From: Devosia sp. Root635
Lineage (GTDB): Bacteria > Pseudomonadota > Alphaproteobacteria > Rhizobiales > Devosiaceae
NCBI RefSeq assembly: GCF_001427605.1
Contig: NZ_LMGZ01000004.1
Location: 54,299-118,298, forward strand
Length of the DNA: 64,000 bases
Reading direction: 5' to 3'
The notes below the pieces were generated by a model that made no database searches, had not been told where the DNA came from, and saw only the letters and a program-made list of their open reading frames with translations. This document shows positions 25,485 through 32,571 of this stretch, piece by piece; position 1 is the first letter of the stretch; each line of letters opens with the position of its first letter. The position numbers and the translations under genes were made by a program.

Positions 25485-26192
25485 ATGTTGAGAGGGCTAA
25501 TTCTGGTCGGTTCATTAGCCCTCGTTGTTTTGATAGCGGCTATTGGCTACCTGACACTCGAGGCTTGCGCCATCAGGGCGCCGTTTCAGCTTCCGTGGCT
25601 GACGCTGTGTGCCGACCCGGCTCAGACGGAAGCTGAAGACGTGCTGGCTGCGCTGACGGACGAAAACCAGGCGTTGCAACGCGAGATATTCCTGCTCGAG
25701 CGCAATCTCGGCGGTATGCAATGCGAGGCGGAATTCGACGTCGCCCAGTTGGCCCCTCCGGTCGTCGCCACCGGGCCGGTTGAAGATGCGCCAATCGACG
25801 CCGAGGCCTGGGAAACGGGCGATGTGGGGTTGCTCGATGGGTGCTGGGAACTCGATTCCGATCTGCGGGTGGAAAATGTCTCGACCGGGGCCCTGACCCA
25901 TTTCACGCAGTGGAACATGTGCTTCGATGCGTCCGGCAGTGGCCGGGAACGCATGGCGGCAACCGATGGCACGGCCTGCGAGGGCGCCGTTTCCGGTGCG
26001 TTCGACGGCAGTGGAGCGCTTAGCATCCGCGAGCCCGGCAATCTCAGTTGCTCCAACGACTCGTATATCTATCAGCGCGATCTGCAGTGCTCCCTCGGTG
26101 TCGACGGGCGTGCCATCTGCAATGTCCAACAGCCTGAGCTTGGACGTCATTCGACCGTGCGGCTGCGCCGCTCGGCACGGGGGGAACTCTAG
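25485..26192 (+). CDS. membrane protein: TM, coiled coil and SrfA C-terminal-like domain
   Basis: A 235-residue protein. An N-terminal membrane anchor (GLILVGSLALVVLIAAIGYL) is followed by a Cys-bounded juxtamembrane stretch (EACAIRAPFQLPWLTLC), a short coiled coil (LTDENQALQREIFLLERNLG) ending in Cys, a linker, and a compact C-terminal domain (LLDGCWELDSDLRVEN, HFTQWNMCFDASGSGRE, LSCSNDSYIYQRDLQC). The C-terminal domain resembles, from memory, the end of enterobacterial SrfA. The next two proteins share the TM/Cys/coiled-coil module but have other C-terminal domains. The domain probably faces the periplasm, where its Cys residues could form disulfides. It is the first gene of the rightward operon. 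The ATG was chosen over a TTG five codons earlier. Confidence 0.65.
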   Translation: MLRGLILVGSLALVVLIAAIGYLTLEACAIRAPFQLPWLTLCADPAQTEAEDVLAALTDENQALQREIFLLERNLGGMQCEAEFDVAQLAPPVVATGPVEDAPIDAEAWETGDVGLLDGCWELDSDLRVENVSTGALTHFTQWNMCFDASGSGRERMAATDGTACEGAVSGAFDGSGALSIREPGNLSCSNDSYIYQRDLQCSLGVDGRAICNVQQPELGRHSTVRLRRSARGEL

Positions 26193-26194
26193 AA

Positions 26195-28153
26195 TTGGCC
26201 GATCACTTCCTGACCAAATCACAAGTCAATCTCGCACAGTGCCTGCCATTTGCGAGTGGGCTGGCGCTCGATAGCCATGCGGCCCTCAAGTCCCTGCTCC
26301 GCAGCCGGGTTTCGGAAAGCGCCGCATCGCTCTTTGCCGAGCCGCTGGTCAGTCGCGGCAATGATATCGCCGAGCCAAGCATCAGCTGGTATACCGACAT
26401 GCCGGGCGAAGGCCGGCTGCTCTCGGAGCTGGAAGAGCAGGATCGCGCCAGGATCGACGCCATTCTGAGCAGCGAGCTGCGTGCCATGCGCGGCCTCCTG
26501 GCTGATCCGGAAGACGGCGCGCTGATGGCGGCGGCACTGCATCTGGCCAATTCGCCCAGGGGCGATATCTGGGTGGTCGATGGCCGGCCGGTGATCATCA
26601 ACTGGGGCATGCTGCCCGAAGGTGGCGGGCTGGACCAGGAGAGCCGCACCGCCCAGTTCGGCGCGACGCTCGGCCGCTACCTGCCGCTGTCCGCAGCCCC
26701 GCCGCTGAACGAAGCCGAACGCCGGGCGCGCATCGACCTCGTGGGTGGCGCCGAGCCGAAGTCGGCCGCACCCGAGACGCCCGCGCCGCAGACGGCGCCC
26801 GTCGCGCCGCCTCCGGCTGCCGTTATTGCCGCCGCGGCGCCTGTCGCCAGCGTGGCGCCGACCGTGGTACGCGAGCAGACCGAACCCCGGCGCGGCGTGC
26901 CGATAATCGCCTGGCTGCCCTTGCTCATCTTGCTGCTCATCAGCGCTGGCCTGCTGATCTGGCTGCTGCTGCCAAACAGCCGCATCTTTCCGGCCTATGA
27001 TGCCGACCGAGCGATCGAGACCGAGGCCGCCGCCGGGCTGGCGCGTAGCGTAAACGACGCCCTGCGTGAACGCCTTGCCGACCTGCGGGACGCGCGCGAC
27101 GGAGCCATGTGCCGCGCCGACGGTACGCTGGTGCTGCCCGATGGCATGACGGTAGACGGCCTGCTGCCGCTGGATCCGGTTAATCCCGCCGACGCCCCAG
27201 GCATGGCGGCGCCCGCCAGCGCAACGCCGATACTGCCGCCCGATCCGGGTCGGGTTCAGGTGCCGCAGAGCGCCCCGACCACCGACGGGGCCGGTGATGC
27301 GGGCGAGACCGGAGATGTCTCGCTGCTCGAGATGATTGAAAGCCGCACGGTCATGGTCATTGCCGATGGCGCCGATTCCCTCGGCACCGGCTCGGGCTTC
27401 TTCATTGCGCCGGACCTGGTCGTCACCAATCACCATGTGGTTGAGAGCGCCGCCGAGGGTGGTCTGTTCGTGACCAACCGTGCCCTCGGCCGGCTGCATC
27501 CGGCACAACTCGTCAAGGCGGCGGGACCGTTTGAGGCGGTGGGCGCCGACTTTGCGCTGCTGCGCGTGCCCGGTGTCCAGAGCTCATACTTCGGCCTGCT
27601 CGATGCCGACAGCTCGCTCAAGCTGCAAAGCGTGGTTGCGGCAGGCTATCCGGGGGACGTGCTTGAAACGGACAACGCCTTCCAGTCGCTGCGCGAAGGC
27701 AATTCGGGGGCCGTTCCGGATCTGACGGTGACCGATGGCACCATCAATGCCGAGCAGTCGCTGACGGACTATACCCATGCCGTCGTCCATTCCGCGCCGA
27801 TTTCGCGGGGCAATTCGGGCGGGCCGCTGATCGACATGTGCGGTCGCGTTGTGGGGGTGAATACTTTTGTGCGGCAGGGCGATCTGCGCAACCTCAACTT
27901 CGCGCTTAGCATTCGCGATCTCGTCGCCTTTCTCGGTGATACTGGGGCCGCGCCCGTGGTTGAGACCCACGCCTGCGAACCGCGCCTGCTGCGTCCGGCA
28001 GCGCCGGCGAGCGAGCCGGACGATGCCGCTGCGACAGCGCCCGCCGAGGCCGACGCTCAGGCGGCCCCAGCGGAGGACGCGGCTCCGGCCGCGCCGGAAG
28101 CGGCGCAGGGCGGCATTCCCAATTTCGGGCTGAACAGCCCATCGGGCTCGTAG
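26195..28153 (+). CDS. membrane-anchored trypsin-like serine protease with SrfA N-terminal-like domain
   Basis: A 652-residue protein. Residues 1-180 are a soluble, presumably cytoplasmic domain (SISWYTDMPGEGRLL, GDIWVVDGRPVIINWGML) shared with the next protein. An Ala/Pro linker reaches about 235, followed by a membrane helix (IIAWLPLLILLLISAGLLIW, about 237-258) and a coiled coil ending at Cys306. Then comes a trypsin/HtrA-like domain (about 385-575) with His414 (TNHHVV), Asp452 (ADFALL) and Ser541 (GNSGGP), and an Ala/Glu-rich tail. The complete triad implies an active protease on the periplasmic side. The start is a TTG ten bases after a G-run, three bases past the previous stop. It is a natural partner, activator or substrate of the caspase and CHAT proteases of the opposite operon. 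Confidence 0.85.
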   Translation: MADHFLTKSQVNLAQCLPFASGLALDSHAALKSLLRSRVSESAASLFAEPLVSRGNDIAEPSISWYTDMPGEGRLLSELEEQDRARIDAILSSELRAMRGLLADPEDGALMAAALHLANSPRGDIWVVDGRPVIINWGMLPEGGGLDQESRTAQFGATLGRYLPLSAAPPLNEAERRARIDLVGGAEPKSAAPETPAPQTAPVAPPPAAVIAAAAPVASVAPTVVREQTEPRRGVPIIAWLPLLILLLISAGLLIWLLLPNSRIFPAYDADRAIETEAAAGLARSVNDALRERLADLRDARDGAMCRADGTLVLPDGMTVDGLLPLDPVNPADAPGMAAPASATPILPPDPGRVQVPQSAPTTDGAGDAGETGDVSLLEMIESRTVMVIADGADSLGTGSGFFIAPDLVVTNHHVVESAAEGGLFVTNRALGRLHPAQLVKAAGPFEAVGADFALLRVPGVQSSYFGLLDADSSLKLQSVVAAGYPGDVLETDNAFQSLREGNSGAVPDLTVTDGTINAEQSLTDYTHAVVHSAPISRGNSGGPLIDMCGRVVGVNTFVRQGDLRNLNFALSIRDLVAFLGDTGAAPVVETHACEPRLLRPAAPASEPDDAAATAPAEADAQAAPAEDAAPAAPEAAQGGIPNFGLNSPSGS

Positions 28154-28163
28154 GACCGGCACG

Positions 28164-29441
28164 ATGTTCGAGGCATTTCTCGTTACCAGTTCGTCCGAGG
28201 GGCTCCGCGCGCTGGGCCAGAAGGAACAACGTTCCTACGAATTGATCACGGACGCGGTCCGCGATCGGCTCGGCTCGAAACATGCCAATCTCTTCGGCGA
28301 AGCCGTGCCGACCGTGCACGGGGACCAGTACGACTGGTATGCGCCGGTTTCGGGCAAGGCCGAGCCGATGTTGCGCCTGGACGCAGCGCAACAGGCCGAG
28401 GCGCGTCTTCTCCTCGACTCTCTCGTCGGAGACATCCTGCGGGAGGCGGCTAGGCTCAAGGCCATGCGCAGCCTCGACGATGTGCGGCTTGGCGAGGCGC
28501 TGGAAAACGCCGTGCGCGTGCCGGGCGATGAGCATGTCTATATCGTGCAGGCCGCAGACGGTCTGCAGCCGGTGCTGGTGAACTGGGCCTGGACCAGCGA
28601 CGAACAACGCGCGGTACGCGGCGTGCTGAGCGGTGTAGACCCCCGCCTCGCCGCCATGCCGGTTGCGGCCGGCCGTGACGGCCCGGCCGTCGCGGCGTTG
28701 CCGCCCCACGCGGTCGGCGCAACGGTGACCGAAGCGCCGCCGGATCGCCGTGGATGGGGTTGGCTTTGGTTGCTGATCGGGCTCGGCTGGCTGCTGCTGG
28801 CCATTCTCATTGCGACGATCATCCTGCTGCTGGTCCGCCCTTGTGGGCTGGCGCTTCCCTTCGGCCTCAATTTCTGTCCGCCGGTGGCGACAGTATCGAG
28901 CGTCGCGGCGGAGACGGGCGAACTCGAAAACCAGATTGCCGCGCTCGAGCGGCAGTTGGCAGATGCCGATCGGGCCTGCCAGCCGCCCGAGCCTCTGCCG
29001 GCCCCCGTTGCGGAACCAGCGCCCGTGGCGCCGCCTGTCGACGAGGAACTGGAAGAGCGCATGGAGAATAGCGGGGCGACGCGCGGGGAACTGACCTTCA
29101 CGCTCGCCTGGGACGATATGGCCGATGTCGACCTGATGGTGACCTGTCCGGCCGGGCAGACCGTGTCCTATCGCGAGCGCAATGCCTGTGGTGGCTCGCT
29201 CGATGTCGACAGCAATGCGAGCGACCCACGCGCCGACCCGATAGAGAATATCTACTTTTCTCAGCCGGCGCCCGGCGCCTACCAGGTGCGCGTCAATCTC
29301 TATGCCCAGCGCAATACCGGGCCGGTCCATGGCTTCCGCCTGACCATCCAGGACGGCGACCACTATGAGACCTATCAGGGGCAGGTGACGCCCTCGAACG
29401 AAGACTGGACGATGACCTATACCCGCAGGGGGCAAGAATGA
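28164..29441 (+). CDS. SrfA-like membrane protein with C-terminal DUF2135-like domain
   Basis: A 425-residue protein. The N-terminal domain (YDWYAPVSGKAEPM, HVYIVQAADGLQPVLVNWAW, about 1-165) resembles the N-terminus of enterobacterial SrfA and matches the preceding protein. A membrane helix (LLIGLGWLLLAILIATIILL) leads to the shared Cys/coiled-coil module (CGLALPFGLNFC, GELENQIAALERQLADAD). The C-terminal domain (TFTLAWDDMADVDLMVTCP, GGSLDVDSNASDPRADP, ENIYFSQPAPGAYQVRVNLY) looks like the DUF2135/YfaP beta-sandwich often found beside vWA proteins. The stop overlaps the srfB ATG (ATGA). Together with the first gene of the operon it accounts for both halves of SrfA. Confidence 0.72.
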   Translation: MFEAFLVTSSSEGLRALGQKEQRSYELITDAVRDRLGSKHANLFGEAVPTVHGDQYDWYAPVSGKAEPMLRLDAAQQAEARLLLDSLVGDILREAARLKAMRSLDDVRLGEALENAVRVPGDEHVYIVQAADGLQPVLVNWAWTSDEQRAVRGVLSGVDPRLAAMPVAAGRDGPAVAALPPHAVGATVTEAPPDRRGWGWLWLLIGLGWLLLAILIATIILLLVRPCGLALPFGLNFCPPVATVSSVAAETGELENQIAALERQLADADRACQPPEPLPAPVAEPAPVAPPVDEELEERMENSGATRGELTFTLAWDDMADVDLMVTCPAGQTVSYRERNACGGSLDVDSNASDPRADPIENIYFSQPAPGAYQVRVNLYAQRNTGPVHGFRLTIQDGDHYETYQGQVTPSNEDWTMTYTRRGQE

Positions 29442-32400
29442 CGCTCAACAAGACCCAACTCCGCCCGCTGGTATCCTGGCGCGACGAGGTCACGCTGGTC
29501 CCGTTCTCGGGGATCCAGATTTTCGATTTCGGCTTTCGTTTCGACGACCTGCCGACACGCCCTGCCGGGTTTATCGAACGGGTGCTTGGCGCGGATACGG
29601 CCAGCGCGGAAGCCGACGAGGCGAGCAAGGAACGTATTCTCATCCCGCTCTCGGGCGACAAGGAGGTCGATGCGGAAATCGAGGCGGCCGGTCGCTTCGA
29701 CGACGATCTCTATTCGATTCGGCCGGAGGCCGCGCTTGAGCCCTTCCTCGAAAAATGGGTGCCCGTGCCGGTGCTGCGGCTCAAGAGCGAGCGCGGCGCG
29801 GCGGGCGAGGAGCGTTATGATCCAGGCCCGTCGAGCTGGGCGCGCATGCGCACGGTGGAACTCGAAACGCCCGATCCGGAAACCGGTCACACGCACCGCG
29901 TTCAGCTCGCCATCGATACAACGCTGATCGCGGAGGCGCAGGAGCGCCACTATGTGGCGCCGGAGCGGGCGGATGCCGAGGAGCCTCGCGATTTCCGGCT
30001 GGTGGCCAATCCGGCCCATATGGATTGGTTCCTGCGCCGGCTGGAGCGGGACGTGGACGGAAACGTGCTCGACCTGCAGCACTGGGTTTCGGACTGGCTG
30101 AAGGAAATTTTCCTGGCCTTCATGCGCAATGCCAATCCCGGCAAGCAGGTTTCCGAAAGCACGCTCAAGCATCTCTTCGAGCATTGGGCGCGCTATCTGG
30201 CCTATCTCAAGCTCGTGGAAGGCGCGGTGAAGCCTCCGCGCATGCGCTTCGTCAACACCATCACAAAGCGCGACGCGACGACGCCGGTCGATGTCGATCT
30301 GGTGCTCGATGTCGGCAACAGCCGCACCTGTGGCATCCTGATCGAGCGGTTCCCCAGCGAATCCCGTGTCGATCTCGTACGGTCGTTCCCACTGGAAATC
30401 CGCGACCTGTCGCGGCCCGAGCTGCACTATTCGGGCCTCTTCGAAAGTCGCGTGGAATTTGCCGAGCAGAAGTTCGGCGATGACCGCTATTCGAGCCGGT
30501 CGGGGCGGCGCACGGCGTTTATGTGGCCGGGCTTCGTTCGCGTTGGACCCGAGGCCCTGCGCCTGGTGCAGGGCGAGGAGGGGACCGAAACGGCCTCGGG
30601 CCTGTCCTCGCCGAAGCGCTACCTCTGGGACAGCGACGTGCGGCAGCAGGACTGGCGCTTTCACAATCATTTCGACCCCAACAACCTGCCCAAGAGCGTG
30701 CGCGCCGCCATGCGCCATCTCAACGAGGCCGGTGACGTGATCGAGCAGGTGCGCCACGAGGAGGACCGGCGCCTCCGGGCACGCGGGCGCATCTCGGTCA
30801 ATCGCGCGATACGGCCGCGCTTCTCACGCTCATCGCTCTTTGGCTTCATGTTGGCGGAGCTGTTTTCCCACGCCCTGGTGCAGGTCAACGATCCGGCTTC
30901 CCGCGCCCGCCGGGCGCAGTCGGACCTGCCACGGCGACTCAACCGCATCATCCTGACCCTGCCGACGGCCACCACCGCGCAGGAACAGGCCATTATGCGG
31001 TCCCGCGCCGAGGGCGCGCTGCGTCTCGTCTGGGCAGTGCTGGGTGCGGACGAAACCGAAACCACTATTTCGCAGCGCCCCGAACTGATCGTGCAGTGGG
31101 ACGAAGCGAGCTGCACCCAGCTTGTCTATCTGTACAGCGAGTTGACGCAGAAATTCGATGGCCGCATCGATTCCTTCCTGACGCTCAAGGGGCAGCCGAG
31201 GCTTCGTCCCGGCGCCAGCGAGCCGGCCCCGAGCCTCAGGCTCGCCTGCATCGATATCGGCGGCGGCACCACGGACCTGATGGTCACCACCTATTGGGGC
31301 GAGGCCAATCGTGTGCTGCATCCGCAGCAGACATTTCGCGAGGGGTTCCGGGTGGCTGGCGACGATCTCGTGCAGCGCGTCATCGGCTCTATCATTCTCC
31401 CGCGACTGCAGGAGTCCATCCAGGCGGCCGGAGGCCGCTTCGTGGCTGAGAAGATGCGCGACCTCTTCGGCGGCGATATTGGCGGGCGGGACCAGCAACT
31501 GGTGCAGAAGCGCCGGCAGTTTTCGCTACGCGTGCTGATGCCGCTGGCCGTGGCCGTACTCGGTCACAGCGAGAATGCCACCGAATTCGAGCGTTTCGAT
31601 CTCTATGTGGGGTCGAGCCTCGGCCTTGCACCCGGCGAGGGGACAGCCGCGCGCGGCAGCGGGGCGGGCGATCCCATTCCCGAACAAGTCCTCAACTATA
31701 TCGAAGGCGCGGCCCGCGAAGTGGGGGCCTCCGACTGGCGCCTGGCGGATGTGGTGCTGCCGATATCACGCGAGGATGTCGACGCTATCGCCCGCGAAGT
31801 CTTTCAGAAGGTCCTGGGCAACATGGCCGAGGTGCTCGACCATCTCGGCGTCGATATCCTGCTGCTCACCGGCCGGCCGTCCAGGCTACCCGCGGTTCGG
31901 GCGATTCTTGAAGAAATGCTCGTCATCCCGCCGCAGCGGCTGATCTCGATGCATCGTTACCGCACCGGCCGCTGGTATCCCTTCCGCGATCCGGTCAGCC
32001 AGCGTATCGGCGATCCCAAGAGCACCGTCGCGGTCGGCGGCATGCTGATCGCGCTCTCGGAAAACCGCATTCCCAACTTCAAGGTGAGTACGTCCGCATT
32101 CCAGATGGCGTCCACCGCCCGCTATGTCGGAGAGATGGACACGAGCGGCCAGATTCTCGACGAGCGGGTGATGTTCGCGGACGTCAACCTCGACCAGAAG
32201 TCCGGTGGCGCCACCTCCAAGACCATCAGCATGTTCTCGCCCATTCACATCGGTTCACGGCAATTGCCGTTGGAACGCTGGACGACCACGCCGCTCTATC
32301 GGCTCGACTTCGCCAATGCCGCGGCACAACGGCGCCCGACACCGATCAAGGTGACGTTCGAGCGCTCCGACTTCGACGATGGCGATGCCAATGACTCGAG

Positions 32401-32563
32401 CGAGGAAAAACTTCGCCGCGAGGCCCTGCGCGAAGCCTTTGTCATTACCGACGTAGAAGACGGGGTGGGCGATCCCATGAAGAAGACCGACGTCAGCCTG
32501 GCGCTGCACACGCTGGGCTTTGACGATGACTACTGGATCGATGCAGGCGTATTCCAATACTAG
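29438..32563 (+). CDS. srfB: SrfB family protein, Hsp70/actin-fold ATPase-like
   Basis: A 1041-residue protein that matches SrfB along its length, as far as I recall the Salmonella protein: WARMRTVELETPDP, LDVGNSRTCGILIE, SSPKRYLWD, WYPFRDP and the closing YWIDAGVFQY. The actin/Hsp70 nucleotide-binding elements are visible: phosphate-1 near Asp291 (VLDVGNSRTCG), phosphate-2 near Asp606 (DIGGGTTDLMV) and the adenosine motif near 808-816 (LLLTGRPSRLP). It has no signal peptide or membrane segment, so it is cytoplasmic. SrfB is annotated as a virulence factor in enterobacteria, but its biochemical role is unsettled. AGGGGG precedes the ATG, which overlaps the stop of the SrfA-like gene. It probably works with SrfC as the NTP-driven core of the system. 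Confidence 0.93.
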   Translation: MTLNKTQLRPLVSWRDEVTLVPFSGIQIFDFGFRFDDLPTRPAGFIERVLGADTASAEADEASKERILIPLSGDKEVDAEIEAAGRFDDDLYSIRPEAALEPFLEKWVPVPVLRLKSERGAAGEERYDPGPSSWARMRTVELETPDPETGHTHRVQLAIDTTLIAEAQERHYVAPERADAEEPRDFRLVANPAHMDWFLRRLERDVDGNVLDLQHWVSDWLKEIFLAFMRNANPGKQVSESTLKHLFEHWARYLAYLKLVEGAVKPPRMRFVNTITKRDATTPVDVDLVLDVGNSRTCGILIERFPSESRVDLVRSFPLEIRDLSRPELHYSGLFESRVEFAEQKFGDDRYSSRSGRRTAFMWPGFVRVGPEALRLVQGEEGTETASGLSSPKRYLWDSDVRQQDWRFHNHFDPNNLPKSVRAAMRHLNEAGDVIEQVRHEEDRRLRARGRISVNRAIRPRFSRSSLFGFMLAELFSHALVQVNDPASRARRAQSDLPRRLNRIILTLPTATTAQEQAIMRSRAEGALRLVWAVLGADETETTISQRPELIVQWDEASCTQLVYLYSELTQKFDGRIDSFLTLKGQPRLRPGASEPAPSLRLACIDIGGGTTDLMVTTYWGEANRVLHPQQTFREGFRVAGDDLVQRVIGSIILPRLQESIQAAGGRFVAEKMRDLFGGDIGGRDQQLVQKRRQFSLRVLMPLAVAVLGHSENATEFERFDLYVGSSLGLAPGEGTAARGSGAGDPIPEQVLNYIEGAAREVGASDWRLADVVLPISREDVDAIAREVFQKVLGNMAEVLDHLGVDILLLTGRPSRLPAVRAILEEMLVIPPQRLISMHRYRTGRWYPFRDPVSQRIGDPKSTVAVGGMLIALSENRIPNFKVSTSAFQMASTARYVGEMDTSGQILDERVMFADVNLDQKSGGATSKTISMFSPIHIGSRQLPLERWTTTPLYRLDFANAAAQRRPTPIKVTFERSDFDDGDANDSSEEKLRREALREAFVITDVEDGVGDPMKKTDVSLALHTLGFDDDYWIDAGVFQY

Positions 32564-32571
32564 GTGACAAG

